The notes: a model not told the origin generated them from the sequence alone. DNA of 64,000 bases from UBA1546 sp049302185 (GCA_049302185.1 JBAQLV010000007.1:1-64000), one strand, 5' to 3'. Shown: positions 23,880 through 33,473, numbered from the stretch's first letter. A program made the numbers and translations.

Positions 23880-24821
23880 ATGAGCGACCTTTATGATGTG
23901 ATAATTATAGGCGGAGGGCCTGCAGGCCTTTCCGCTGCACAGTATGCAGCAAGGGCAAAACTGAAAACAATTGTCCTTGACAAATCCAGAACAGCAGGCG
24001 CCCTTGCATTTGCACACAGGATAGAAAACTATCCGGGCCTTTCCGAGCCGCTCACAGGAAAAGAACTCTTAGACATATTCAGAAAACAGGCAACTAATTT
24101 CGGAGCTGAATACGCTGAGGTTCAAGTCATAGGGGTAAATCTCAGCAGTAATGTAAAAGAAGTCTTTACAATGGATAAGAACTACAGCGGGAAGACTGTA
24201 ATCATAGCAACAGGCTCCATGGGAAGGAAGCCTACGATAAAAGGCGAGGCGGAATTCCTCGGAAAGGGAGTAAGTTACTGCGCAATATGTGATGCTGCGT
24301 TTTATAAAGGCAAGACCGTATGCGTAATAGGAGATTCTGAAGAGGCAGTGAAAGAGGCAGGGCTCCTGACAAAATTTGCAGAGACTGTTTATCTCATCTC
24401 GCCGTCATCAAGACTAAAGGTTGAAGATGACTATCCTGTTTTAAGCGAGCCACACCTTAAAATCCTCCTCGGGCAGTCAGTGACAGCAATAGAAGGCACT
24501 GAGATTGTTGAACGGATAAAGATGTCCGGTGCAGACAAAAAAGAGACTTCCCTTGAGGTTTCAGGGGTTTTTGCATACCTCCACGGGAATAAACCTGTAG
24601 TAGATTTCCTCGGCGGCAATGTTGAACTCAGCGAGGAAGAATGCATCATCGCAAACAGGATGATGGAGACATCAATCCCAGGAGTGTTCGCGGCAGGCGA
24701 TATGACATGCACAGAGGTAAGGCAGATTGTTGTCGCTGCAGCAAACGGCTGCGTGGCAGCCCTCTCTGCTGAAAGATATATCACGCACAGGAGCAGAAGA
24801 AGATACGACTGGGCAAAATAG
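23880..24821 (+). CDS. Thioredoxin reductase-like flavoprotein
   Basis: A 313-residue FAD/NAD(P)H pyridine nucleotide-disulfide oxidoreductase. GGGPAGLSAAQYAARA at about residues 11-26 binds FAD, CAIC at 134-137 is the redox disulfide, GDSEEAVKEAG sits where the NAD(P)H loop should be, and GVFAAGDMTCTEVRQIVVAAANGC closes the FAD site. The second loop lacks the usual GGGxSA, so NADPH use is uncertain; some homologs are ferredoxin-linked. It could feed the thioredoxin-like proteins encoded upstream. Confidence 0.83.
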   Translation: MSDLYDVIIIGGGPAGLSAAQYAARAKLKTIVLDKSRTAGALAFAHRIENYPGLSEPLTGKELLDIFRKQATNFGAEYAEVQVIGVNLSSNVKEVFTMDKNYSGKTVIIATGSMGRKPTIKGEAEFLGKGVSYCAICDAAFYKGKTVCVIGDSEEAVKEAGLLTKFAETVYLISPSSRLKVEDDYPVLSEPHLKILLGQSVTAIEGTEIVERIKMSGADKKETSLEVSGVFAYLHGNKPVVDFLGGNVELSEEECIIANRMMETSIPGVFAAGDMTCTEVRQIVVAAANGCVAALSAERYITHRSRRRYDWAK

Positions 24822-24838
24822 GCAGGAATCAGCTTTAA

Positions 24839-24988
24839 TTAATCTTTCAGCGCCTTGATAAGCCTTTCATATTTCTCTGCGTCAACACACTCTTTTGCCG
24901 CAGGGCACCACTTTATACAGGTCATACGCATATCCCTTGAAACAGTGCCTCCGCATGTTTTGCAGACAGTCTCAGAAGAAATTCCCCC
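24839..24988 (-). pseudogene. C-terminal stub of a cysteine-rich protein
   Basis: Read on the minus strand, this stretch gives VCKTCGGTVSRDMRMTC, then IKWCPAAKECVDAEKYERLI and a stop. The paired CxxC and WCxxAxxC pattern is too regular to be chance and resembles a Cys-rich tail seen on various redox or HD-type proteins. There is no start codon upstream in frame before the sequence changes character at about 24990. Confidence 0.45.
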
Positions 24989-24989
24989 A

Positions 24990-25213
24990 ATGACTGAATT
25001 TGAAAAACCTGTAGAAATTCCTGTCCCTCTGACCCTTATTTGGGATGAAGATGGAGATAAAGAAATTGTTTCGCTTGTCAGTGAAAAATATCCTCAAGGC
25101 AAACTTACTCTTTATACTTCGAATGAACCACTTTCAAGAAACAGCCGTCTCGGAGATTTAAACCGTATTGATATTATCGGTGAGATAAACACCCCAAATG
25201 AAATAGTCGAATC
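24990..25213 (+). pseudogene. Fragment of an unknown gene cut by an IS3 remnant
   Basis: An open stretch beginning MTEFEKPVEIPVPLTLIWDE and running in frame into the IS3-family tail at 25214. It is charged and protein-like, but has no ribosome binding site and no recognised family. It could be the 5' half of the gene that resumes at 25435 or an unrelated stub. Confidence 0.4.
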
Positions 25214-25426
25214 GGAGAGCTTTTTTTATGCGTTAAAGACAGAGCATGTGTATGAGTATCGGTATGAAACACGGGCAGAGGCTATACAAAGTGTTTTCGA
25301 ATATATTGAAATGTTCTATAATCGACAGAGGAGGCATTCAGCCCTGGGGTACCGTTCACCGGTATCATTTGAGCTGGAGGCCATGGCAGCCTAACTTAAC
25401 TCAGTGTCCGTTAAATCGGGGGAAGA
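25214..25426 (+). mobile_element. 3' remnant of an IS3-family element
   Basis: The sequence from GGAGAGCTTTTTTTATG to GGGGGAAG is nearly identical to the 3' end of the element at 32689-33446. It encodes the last 56 or so residues of the OrfB transposase (RRHSALGYRSP near the end) and keeps the right terminal inverted repeat. The rest of the element is missing, so it cannot move by itself. Confidence 0.85.
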
Positions 25427-25434
25427 TCACAACA

Positions 25435-26025
25435 GTGGAAAGCTTCAGGACAAAGAGAAAACTTTATTGTGTGTCAAGTGTTTATCCTGTTCATAACGCG
25501 CCTGCTGATTATACAGCGCTAATTAATAAATACTGGGATGAAGTAACCGAACAGACAGAAAAACTTGAAGCTGCAGGAAAGATAAAAAAGATATTTTGCG
25601 AAAGCATTTATGTTCAGGGAGAAGAGGCCATTAACGCATTAGCCAAAATTAATGAGAAGGCGTTGCACATCATTAAGAAAAAAATTGAAGAAGGTGCTGT
25701 TCTTTTGCCGATTGAAACTAAGAATATATTTAGTCCATTTGTGGATTGGGCAAATTGCCTCAAAGTAGTGAGGACGCCAGAGGTTTTTACCAAGGTCTTT
25801 GAGTTTTTTATAGAGATTTCAGATAAACGGCTTCAGCATATTATGAACATGATAGAAGGTAATCTCGCAGAGGGAGAGGCCGGCATGCTTATCATGAAAA
25901 ATGAGGACAGGGCAAAACTCCAGTTCCCGTCAGATATAGAAGTGTTCCTTGTAACGCCTCCTTCATACGACGATATTCTCAGATGGTTTAGAGAAAAGGC
26001 AAGAGATTTTAATGATCAGGAGTAA
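25435..26025 (+). CDS. Hypothetical protein, possibly 5'-truncated
   Basis: About 196 residues from a possible GTG at 25435, 9 bases after the IS3 remnant, with no ribosome binding site. The protein is mostly helical and charged (KYWDEVTEQTEKLEAAGKIK, then an IETKNIF segment and a C-terminal LVTPPSYDDILRWF). The frame is open upstream into the IS, so the native start may have been lost. I do not recognise the family. Confidence 0.5.
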   Translation: MESFRTKRKLYCVSSVYPVHNAPADYTALINKYWDEVTEQTEKLEAAGKIKKIFCESIYVQGEEAINALAKINEKALHIIKKKIEEGAVLLPIETKNIFSPFVDWANCLKVVRTPEVFTKVFEFFIEISDKRLQHIMNMIEGNLAEGEAGMLIMKNEDRAKLQFPSDIEVFLVTPPSYDDILRWFREKARDFNDQE

Positions 26026-26035
26026 GATAAAAAAA

Positions 26036-26656
26036 TTATTGTTTTACTTCTGACAGGATTTCTCTGATTGTTTCAATAGTTATATCAATACAATACCTGT
26101 TCTTCAGTTCACGGCGTATATCTTTTATAGAATAAATTCCGCATTCTTTAATCTTTTTAATAAAGCTTGTTAAATCTTCCCATACATGCCATGGAAAAAT
26201 TATCCATCGCCACTTTGCAATTTTTTTAACATAGTAGTCAGGAATTACATCTGAAGAGGTCTTGTGCAAAAGTACAGCGGTTCTTATTCCCTTCGGTTTA
26301 AATCCTTTTAAATATTCAATGGAGACCCTGAGGGTGTCGCCGGTATCAGTTATATCATCCACAAGCAAAACTTTTTTATCTTTTATATCTGCATTGAGAG
26401 GAAATTTAATAACTGCTTTTTCATCCGGAGTAGCTGCAATTCCCCAGTGCTCTACTTTTATGGTTGTTAAATCCTTGATGTGCATATAATCACATAATAT
26501 CCTCGCCGGGACAAGACCTCCCCTTCCTATTGCTACAACAATATGAGGATTATATGCTGAATCCTGTATCATTCTTGAGAGTTTCTTTGCATCTCCGGCA
26601 ACTGCTCTCCACGAAAGAATTTCGCATTTAAATTGCTTCTTAGCAGGCAAAGACAT
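26036..26656 (-). CDS. Purine-type phosphoribosyltransferase
   Basis: A 206-residue type I PRTase. VLLVDDITDTGDTL near residues 95-108 is the PRPP-binding loop, and VAIGRGGLVPARIL supplies the PPi loop. Similar to archaeal and bacterial hypoxanthine/xanthine PRTases (gpt-like); FPWHVWEDL near the C-terminus is the usual base-binding region. It carries an extra C-terminal tail of about 50 residues with a winged-helix-like pattern. Catalyses base plus PRPP to nucleotide. Confidence 0.83.
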   Translation of the reverse strand: MSLPAKKQFKCEILSWRAVAGDAKKLSRMIQDSAYNPHIVVAIGRGGLVPARILCDYMHIKDLTTIKVEHWGIAATPDEKAVIKFPLNADIKDKKVLLVDDITDTGDTLRVSIEYLKGFKPKGIRTAVLLHKTSSDVIPDYYVKKIAKWRWIIFPWHVWEDLTSFIKKIKECGIYSIKDIRRELKNRYCIDITIETIREILSEVKQ

Positions 26657-26748
26657 AAATCACCTCAAAATTTTTATATGCATCAGCGTAATATCCAGTT
26701 TTAAGATAAATATTATATTAGATGAATGTAATAAAACAATACTTCGAA

Positions 26749-28150
26749 TTGCCTCATCAAAAATCTATATAAAAACGTATCGTTGCCTCAAATAAGAAAT
26801 CTATACGAAAAAAGCACAATAATGTCTTCTGTTAAGGAAAAGACAGGAGGCAGAAATGGGGTTAACGATGAAAGAAAGGCAGGTAGTAACAAAGGAAGTT
26901 TCATTAAGGTATCAGAAGGCAACAAAAAAACAAAAAGGAGTCATGCTCAATGAATTTATCGAACTTACGGGGTACACTCGCTGTTATGCATCCTACGTAT
27001 TGCGTAATCATGGCAGGCAGATACAAGCAGATAAGAGTCAGCAGAGCCATAGTGATAGAAGGAGATATTAGGAAGAGGCGTAAAAGGAAACGACAGAAGT
27101 ATTATGACGAGAAGGTATTTGAAGTTCTCAAGAAGATATGGCTCATAATGGATTGTATCTGCGGCAAGAGACTTGCACCGGCACTGAAAGAAGTAGTGTT
27201 AAAATTACAGAAGCACAAAGAGATTGCAATTGACAAAGGCATCCGGCAGAAGCTTTTTAAAATAAGCCCTGCCACGATAGACCGAATGTTGTCAGGACCA
27301 AGGAAGAAGCTGAATATTAAAGGCAGGTCTCTAACAAAGCCCGGGACCCTGTTGAAGAACCAGATACCTATAAGGACATTTTCAGAATGGGATGAAAAAA
27401 GGCCTGGGTTTATAGAGATTGACCTTGTAGGGCATGACGGGGGAGACGCAGGGGGTGAGTTTATTCAGACTCTGGATGTAACGGATGTTTGCAGTGGTTG
27501 GACAGAGACGCAGGCAGTCAGGAACAAGGCACAGGTATGGGTATTTGAGGCATTAGGGGGCATAAAGAAGCGTTTACCATTTCCATTATTGGGAATAGAC
27601 TCAGATAATGGTTCTGAGTTTATCAATCATCATCTTTTAAGATTTTGTAAGGAAGGGAAGATAACCTTTACCAGATCAAGGAGTTACCGGAAGAATGACA
27701 GTTGTTTTGTAGAACAAAAAAATTATTCCATAGTCAGAAGATCGGTAGGTTATTATCGGTATGACACGGAAGAAGAATTGAAGACAATCAATGAACTTTA
27801 TGGTTATCTGAGGCTTTATACGAACTTTTTCCAGCCTGTGATGAAACTTATTGAAAAGACGAGGATAGGCAGCAAGGTGCAAAAAAAGTATGACAGGGCA
27901 TAAACACCTTACAAAAGAGTTCTTGATTCTTCTTACGTATCGTATCAGGAAAAACATGCACTAATGAAACAAGCAGAGTTAAAACGACAGATAACTAAAT
28001 TACAGCATAAACTTACAAAACTCGTGTTCTTAAAAGAGACAATTAGAAAACAAAATTATCTAAAAAATAAAAAATGTGCATAGAAATTTCATACAGATTT
28101 TATGTGAGGCAACCAGTAATCATTTCGTATAGATTTTTACGTGAGGCAAC
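26749..28150 (+). mobile_element. Degenerate insertion sequence with doubled terminal motifs
   Basis: A 1.4-kb element. Each end carries two copies of the motif TTGCCTCA...AAATCTATA: left at 26749 and about 26783, right as complements near 28107 and ending at 28150. It encloses a single DDE transposase region that is broken (see next entry). The doubled terminal binding motif suggests transposase binds tandem sites. I cannot assign the IS family from memory. Confidence 0.75.
26856..28083 (+). pseudogene. DDE integrase-type transposase with frameshift and nonsense codon
   Basis: The N-terminal part (26856-27071) reads MGLTMKERQVVTKEVSLRYQ and ends in a shifted frame. The main part begins by about 27060 and carries the DDE residues in EIDLVGHDGG, GIDSDNGSEF and CFVEQKN. 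A TAA at 27901 interrupts YDRA and TPYKRVLDSS, yet the same frame stays open to 28083 with a helical tail, implying an AAA-to-TAA change. So there is one frameshift near 27030-27065 and one nonsense mutation; the former could be programmed, the latter suggests a dead copy. Confidence 0.8.
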
Positions 28151-28318
28151 AGGTTTTATGATTGATTTTGTTTCTTCATAAAATCATCGTTCCCCGCAAA
28201 TTTTATTTGCAAACCATTGAGTTGGTCTTTGTATTTTCCCGTACATTTATGTTAGTGTTCAAAAATATTCTTCGCAATTTCATAAATGCCAAACTTTCAC
28301 TGATATGAAAGGATTATT

Positions 28319-28971
28319 ATGAGCTTATCTCAAAAAATAGATGCCGAATGTGCTCAAATGCGTTTGCGCTTCCATGACGACGAAGAAAAATTTTCATGGC
28401 TTCCGATGCTCCTTGATGCGTATGCAATCATTGACAAGGGAATTGCCTTTGCCATAAAAGAGGAAGAAAACAGGCGCAATGCAAAACTATCCTGCAAAAA
28501 AGGCTGTGACAATTGCTGCCGCACGCATAAAGACATACAGTTTATCCTCTTGAGCTTGTCGGGATTTACTGGTACTCTGTGGAAAAGATAGACCAGCCTG
28601 TGCGTGAAATTCTAAAAAAACAACTTTTAAGTCATGGTAATGAAATGCACTGTCCATTTCTGATAAATTCCTCATGCTTAATATATCCCATCCGCCCTGT
28701 TTCATGCAGGCAATTTAATGTTTTTAACAAACCCTGCGATGAAGGCGAAGACCCCTATTACACAAGGAGAGATGATGTATTGACGCCGATACAGGATTAT
28801 ACAAATCAGGCATTTTTAGTTATGCTTCCGTTTTATGGAATAACTGACGAAGCCGAAAAACTCAAGGCGATAAAAAACAATTTTATCCATACCCAGGTCT
28901 GCAACCTGCAATCATATAAATGGACAGGGCTTATCAAGGCAATGAAAGATTTTGATTCAAAGATTCGTTGA
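28319..28971 (+). pseudogene. YkgJ-family Cys-cluster protein gene with one frameshift
   Basis: The first 74 codons end with CKKGCDNCCRTHKDI, the CxxxCxxCC cluster of the YkgJ (PF03692-type) family, and then leave the conserved frame. From about 28545 another frame continues PVYPLELVGIYWYSVEKIDQ and reaches CPFL, PIRPVSCRQFNVF and a stop at 28971. A single missing base near 28540 explains everything. It may be a real mutation or a sequencing error. Family members probably bind a metal or Fe-S cluster; function unclear. Confidence 0.8.
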
Positions 28972-29056
28972 ATTCATGACCCCAAAAAATCTCTATTTTT
29001 ATCAAGTTAAATAATTTGCATGCTAAGACATATAAATTTTCGAGCCAATGTCTGCC

Positions 29057-30106
29057 TTATTTATCCTTCTTACCCTTAATTTTTACCAAACCCTTCTCTC
29101 CTACTTCCCCTTCAATTGAATATTGGATTTTATGAAATAATCCTATAACCCATAAATTTGTTATGAGATGCTTTGTTATGGCTGAGGTGGTAAAAGATGA
29201 TTCTTCGTTGCACATAGACAGGTATAATATTATCTGGTCAGCCATATGATAATCTAAAGCAGTACCTGTAGTATAATATTTGACAAATTCCTCTGCTGCT
29301 TCCTCTCCTACAACCTCAGCTTTTTTGCCTCTTGCGCCAAGCGCAGTAAAACCTGCAATTGAATGTTGTGCTCTGGATTCAAGATAGACAAATGTCCCCT
29401 GCCCTATTGAAGGGACCTCCAGTAATTCAATAAGCGGAGAAACCTTAATATCTTTAATCTCGTAGTTTATTCTTTTTACAAGTGCATCCTTCTGTCTTTC
29501 TGCTATGGACAATGGGAGATTCCCGACTGCTGAATATCCTGTTAATCTTAAAATGCTGCCTCTTTCTATAATTCTCAGAGGTTTGATATTTTTTGGAGGA
29601 AATATATCTGCCCTGACTATTCCACCGCCCTTTGGGTAAAATCCGTAAGACTCTATAGCAATCTGAACCCTTATCCCCAGTTGTTCCAGAAAGTGAATAA
29701 AGATTCCAGAAAGATAATGAAATGAGGGACTGAGAGGGACATGTGTACCGCCTTTAAGCGTTAAAATAGTTTTCTGCTGTGAGAAAGCAAACGCGGGAAT
29801 AAGCATTTGAAAAACAAGTGACGTGGAGCCGGCAGTACCGATGTCAAAAGAAAAATATCCGCCTTTAACTTCTTTCGGGGAAAATAAAAGCTCTGTTGAA
29901 CCTGCGTGGTCACCCTTTACTTCAGCGCCAGAAATAAGTTGAGCAGCTCTTACACAGGTGAGATGCTGCGGCATGAGCCCTGGTTTTTTCCGCCCTTTTC
30001 TGATGTTGAATATTCTGAAAGGCTTTCTAAACAGACACGAAAGGCTCAGGGCACTTCTAACTATCTGCCCTCCCCCTTCTCCGTAACTGCCGTCTATTTC
30101 TATCAT
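29057..30106 (-). CDS. rtcA: RNA 3'-terminal phosphate cyclase
   Basis: A 349-residue RtcA. DGSYGEGGGQIVRSALSLS at residues 5-23 is the family start signature, RKGRKKPGLMPQHLTCVRA follows, and the catalytic histidine lies in DYHMADQ near residue 290. It converts RNA 3'-phosphates to 2',3'-cyclic ends using ATP through a covalent adenylylate. The usual partner rtcB is not in the window. Intact and of normal length. Confidence 0.93.
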   Translation of the reverse strand: MIEIDGSYGEGGGQIVRSALSLSCLFRKPFRIFNIRKGRKKPGLMPQHLTCVRAAQLISGAEVKGDHAGSTELLFSPKEVKGGYFSFDIGTAGSTSLVFQMLIPAFAFSQQKTILTLKGGTHVPLSPSFHYLSGIFIHFLEQLGIRVQIAIESYGFYPKGGGIVRADIFPPKNIKPLRIIERGSILRLTGYSAVGNLPLSIAERQKDALVKRINYEIKDIKVSPLIELLEVPSIGQGTFVYLESRAQHSIAGFTALGARGKKAEVVGEEAAEEFVKYYTTGTALDYHMADQIILYLSMCNEESSFTTSAITKHLITNLWVIGLFHKIQYSIEGEVGEKGLVKIKGKKDK

Positions 30107-30197
30107 TCCTTAATCCTATATTCTGCCTTTCTAACAATAGCTTGTAAATTCATTATCCATTATAGCCAATTTCCTTTTTTGATGATACAATTTACTC

Positions 30198-30600
30198 ATG
30201 CCTGAATTAAAAATCGGCTGCAGCGGGTTTAATTACGGGGGATGGAAAGGGAATTTTTATCCTCCTGATTTGCCACAGAAGAAATGGCTTGATTTTTACT
30301 GCAAAATATTTAACACAGTAGAGTTAAATGTTACTTTTTACAGGCTCCCTCTCGCCAGCACCTTCAGCAAATGGCATAACGAAACACCCTCTGACTTTGT
30401 CTTCTCAATAAAAGGCAGCAGGTTTATCACCCACATAAAAAGGCTCTTAGATCCTCAAGAGCCTTTAGAAATATTCTTTGAAAGGGCATTAAATTTAAAA
30501 AAAAATTAAGAGTTATTCTATGGCAGTTTTCTCCAAGTTTTAAGATTAACATTGAGCGTTTAAAATTTTTTTTAACGTTGCTTAAAAATTATCCATTGCT
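30198..30600 (+). pseudogene. DUF72 (YecE-like) gene, frameshifted and truncated
   Basis: IGCSGFNYGGWKGNFYPPDL and FNTVELNVTFYRLP are the DUF72 N-terminal motifs. The frame stops at 30509 after a run of nine A. Shifting by one base at that run restores the family-like KLRVILWQFSPSFKINIERL, after which the similarity fades at about 30600. DUF72 proteins have about 240 residues, so more than a third is absent. The homopolymer shift may be an assembly error; the missing 3' end is not. Confidence 0.75.
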
Positions 30601-30731
30601 TGCTCGATTAAGGCTATTAATACTTGCTCTATAGTTACAAATCCCATATCTATTGCAATCTTCCCAAACCTATAGCAGCTTTCCATTAAAAGCTCTTTGT
30701 TAAACTCATTTCTCATCTTTTCTGCTCTCAT
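30582..30731 (-). CDS. Possible small protein, 49 residues
   Basis: MRAEKMRNEF, then ESCYRFGKIAIDMGFVTIEQ and a final helix before the stop at 30582. The pattern 'G-x-IA-x-x-x-GF-(V/I)-T-x-EQ' resembles the small helical domain at the N-terminus of MshEN/type II secretion ATPases, hence possibly a stub or a regulator. The ribosome binding site is poor. The rest of the gap (30732-30944) is AT-rich, with no gene or repeat that I can see. Confidence 0.35.
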   Translation of the reverse strand: MRAEKMRNEFNKELLMESCYRFGKIAIDMGFVTIEQVLIALIEQAMDNF

Positions 30732-30944
30732 ACCTTTTTATAAATCTTATAGCGTTTTCTATTCTTTTCCCTATCTGCATCCTGCATATCTACTTGCAAA
30801 AATAATGCCTAAAAATATTTTTAGGTAACCCATTGAATTTTAAGGATATTAAATATGAGTTTGAGTATAGGGTTAAGGCTAATACAATATAAACTGGGTG
30901 ATTTAGCGCAGAACTCGTTTTAATGCATCATAAATAAACTATAT

Positions 30945-31949
30945 TTAGCCTTTTGATAATATTCCTTGTAGCTCCTCTGCATACCTTCTGCTCTTTTCAT
31001 CATCAGTTAATATCTCGATATCCTCTGGTTGTGATACACCGAGTCCGAGTTCAACAGCCCTTGCTATCTGTTCCTGAGCAAAAATTTTCTTTTCCATTAT
31101 TGCCCTGTTGCTGCCGAGTTTTTTCAAAATGGATAACCCGACCGCATCTATTGCAATCCTGTCAGTTCCTGCAACTATGACATCAGCTTTCTTCTTTGTC
31201 CCTGTCATAGGTCCTCCGTCAACAAAAGCCTCCATAGCATCAAGTAGTATCAAAGATGGTTTATATGCCTGGTTTATCTCAGCTATCATCTTTCTCATGC
31301 TGTGAAAAGACGAATGGAGTTCAGACATGCTTCTCTTGTGAGTAATTCCTACAGATAACTTGAGAGATATTGTAAAAACCCCGCCGTAACCGTGCGTTTT
31401 CAGACAGCAGGTTGCAACAATGCATTCTGAATCAAGTATCGGCTTTGCTACATCAAAACCATTTCTCCAGTGGCTCTGTTTGGGTTTTATCCTTACCCAT
31501 TCATCAGAAGAAAGTTCCTCGAAGTTTATAAATCCCACGTTAAGTTTCTTACAAAGGTTGTATATGTCTTTTTCTTTAAGGACATCAGCTGTATTCGGGG
31601 GGCCGCTTCTTTCTCCAATGGTTATGCTTTTTGCGCCCATCTTCTTCAGATGTAATATCAGGTTAGTAAGGGTATCATTGTGTGTAGAACCAGGGAAAGG
31701 GTCTGCGGTATTGAAATTTGGTTTAAGCAGGACTTCCTTTTCCTTTACGGGATTTATCCCGAGGATGTCTATAGCCCTTTTAATGCCTGATTCCCTGTCC
31801 GGAGTTTTTACAAGGGAGATTTTTGATTTTTTATTTTCCATAGACAAATTTACCGGTTTTTCCTTAGAGGATGCAATGTCCTTATTTCCTAAAGCCGCTG
31901 CTGATAGAGCTACCCCTGCTGCCAACATAAATTTCCGCCTGTTTATCAT
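30945..31949 (-). CDS. DUF362 protein with twin-arginine signal
   Basis: A 334-residue DUF362 protein. The N-terminus NRRKFMLAAGVALSAAALG is a Tat signal, implying export of a folded protein. LLKPNFNTADPFPGSTHNDT, a CCLKTHGYGGVFTISLKLSVG middle and a VDGGPMTGTKKKADVIVAGTDRIAIDAVG end are typical. Some DUF362 proteins carry Fe-S clusters, but no ferredoxin motif is present here. Function unknown. Confidence 0.82.
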   Translation of the reverse strand: MINRRKFMLAAGVALSAAALGNKDIASSKEKPVNLSMENKKSKISLVKTPDRESGIKRAIDILGINPVKEKEVLLKPNFNTADPFPGSTHNDTLTNLILHLKKMGAKSITIGERSGPPNTADVLKEKDIYNLCKKLNVGFINFEELSSDEWVRIKPKQSHWRNGFDVAKPILDSECIVATCCLKTHGYGGVFTISLKLSVGITHKRSMSELHSSFHSMRKMIAEINQAYKPSLILLDAMEAFVDGGPMTGTKKKADVIVAGTDRIAIDAVGLSILKKLGSNRAIMEKKIFAQEQIARAVELGLGVSQPEDIEILTDDEKSRRYAEELQGILSKG

Positions 31950-32046
31950 TTATCTACCTGTTTTTATATTCAGTCCTGCTTTTTTATCTAAAGCATAGCA
32001 CTTTTTGAAGCCATTTTCATCAAAAAATTATTCGTTATCTTATGCA

Positions 32047-32075
32047 TTGAAATGCCTTACGAATCATGCTAAAAT
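32047..32075 (+). promoter_or_regulatory. Probable promoter of the HPF-cold-shock gene
   Basis: TTGAAA (32047-32052) and TAAAAT (32070-32075) with a 17-base spacer, 52 bases before the ATG at 32128; a GGAGGAAT site sits close to the start codon. Confidence 0.5.
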
Positions 32076-32127
32076 TCAACCAAGATTAGTAATCAGCACG
32101 AATCATCATTTCTGATGGAGGAATAAT

Positions 32128-32655
32128 ATGAAACTGCAAATCACTGCCCGTAATCTTGAACTCAGCGAGACAATCAAAGAAGATATCCGTAAGAAAATTG
32201 AAAAGATAGGGACCTATTACGACCATATCATGCGCTGTAGAGTTGTAGTAGAGTCACCACACCGCCATCACCATGAAGGGGTGTTATACAATGTGCGCAT
32301 TGAGATAAGGGTGCCAGATGCAGAATTAGTAATAAAACAACAACCCGATAAAGACCTGGATGTGGCAATAAGAGATGCTTTTGATTCAGCCCGCCGCCAG
32401 TTAGAAGATTTCGTAAGACAACAGCGCGGCGGTATAAAACATCACGAGGAAACCCCTCATGGGGAGATAACTGCATTGTTCACAGATAAAGGCTATGGCT
32501 TTTTGACAACACCTGATGGCCGAGAAATTTATTTTCATGAACATAGCCTGATAAATTATAAATTCAAACACTTAAAGGTTGGAACAAAGGTGCGTTTTGT
32601 CGAAGAACAGGGGGAAAAGGGACCGCAAGCCAGTACCGTGACTGTAATAGATTAA
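32128..32655 (+). CDS. Ribosome hibernation factor domain fused to a cold-shock domain
   Basis: A 175-residue protein. Residues 1-105 are an HPF/RaiA domain (KLQITARNLELSETIKEDIR, then a beta-alpha-beta core with LDVAIRDAFDSARRQLEDFV). Residues about 111-175 form a cold-shock/S1-like barrel: GEITALFTDKGYGFLTTPDG and IYFHEHSL match the RNP1- and RNP2-type aromatic surfaces. HPF binds the ribosome decoding centre and stops translation; the added RNA-binding barrel replaces the dimerisation tail of long HPF. It has its own promoter and no operon partner. Confidence 0.85.
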   Translation: MKLQITARNLELSETIKEDIRKKIEKIGTYYDHIMRCRVVVESPHRHHHEGVLYNVRIEIRVPDAELVIKQQPDKDLDVAIRDAFDSARRQLEDFVRQQRGGIKHHEETPHGEITALFTDKGYGFLTTPDGREIYFHEHSLINYKFKHLKVGTKVRFVEEQGEKGPQASTVTVID

Positions 32656-32688
32656 ACCGCTTCATGCTTTATCTTGTGAAGCAGTGAA

Positions 32689-33446
32689 CCTCCCCCGAAT
32701 TAGCGGACACACCGAAAGGTTAGGTTACAATATAACCTTATAACCTTGGGAGGTGTAAGATGCAAGAGAGCAAAGGACACAGGAAATTCGATCAGCAGTT
32801 CAAAGAAGAAGCAGTACGGCTTGTGACAGAAGGCAGACGATCAGTAACAGAGGTAGCCCATGGTCTTGGGATTCATGAGAATCTGTTACATACATGGAAA
32901 CGGAAACATAAAGAAGACCCTGCAGGCAGTTTCCCCGGCAAAGGTCACTTATTACGTATATTGCGACCTTGGAAGGCTGGCTGTACTTGGCAGTGATTCT
33001 TGATCTCTATTCCAGACAGGTAGTGGGATGGGCCATGAGTGACAGATTGACTGCGGACTTTGTGATTAAGGCATTGTATCAGGCTATAGGGCGGAGGCGG
33101 CCAGCTTCCGGATGTATACTTCATTCTGACAGAGGAGTTCAGTATGCGAGCGCTGATTTCAGAGATGTACTAAAGGACTATGGCTTTATCCAGAGCATGA
33201 GCAGGAAGGGTAATTGTTACGACAATGCGGTTGCGGAGAGCTTTTTTCATACGTTAAAGACAGAGCATGTGTATGAGTATCGGTATGAAACACGGGCAGA
33301 GGCTATACAAAGTGTTTTCGAATATATTGAGATGTTCTATAATCGACAGAGGAGGCATTCAGCCCTGGGGTACCGTTCACCGGTATCATTTGAACTGGAG
33401 GCCATGGCAACCTAACTTAACTCAGTGTCCGTTAAATCGGGGGAAG
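32689..33446 (+). mobile_element. Internally deleted IS3-family element
   Basis: Terminal inverted repeats TCCCCCGAATTAGCGGACAC (from 32691) and its imperfect complement ending at 33446 enclose about 758 bases, roughly 0.5 kb less than a full IS3 element. The 5' end of orfA and the 3' two-thirds of the orfB catalytic core remain. A second copy of its last 213 bases is at 25214-25426. The antitoxin-like tail downstream suggests insertion within a vapBC locus. Confidence 0.87.
32760..33415 (+). pseudogene. IS3-family transposase genes orfA/orfB joined by a deletion
   Basis: OrfA starts RKFDQQFKEEAVRLVTEG with its helix-turn-helix (VTEVAHGLGIHENLLHTWKR) and breaks off after DPAGSFPGKG. OrfB resumes in another frame at TYIATLEGWLYLAVILDLYS; the second Asp (HSDRGVQYAS) and the Glu (NCYDNAVAESFF) are present, but the first Asp region is deleted. 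It cannot make a complete transposase. Confidence 0.85.
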
Positions 33447-33473
33447 ATCATCTACGAGGTCAAAGGTTAAACT

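Noticed and set aside
24855..25394. A 179-residue protein spanning the IS3 fragment
   Set aside because: Its parts are the antisense of a Cys-rich stub, an unknown fragment and the transposase tail; the long frame is accidental.
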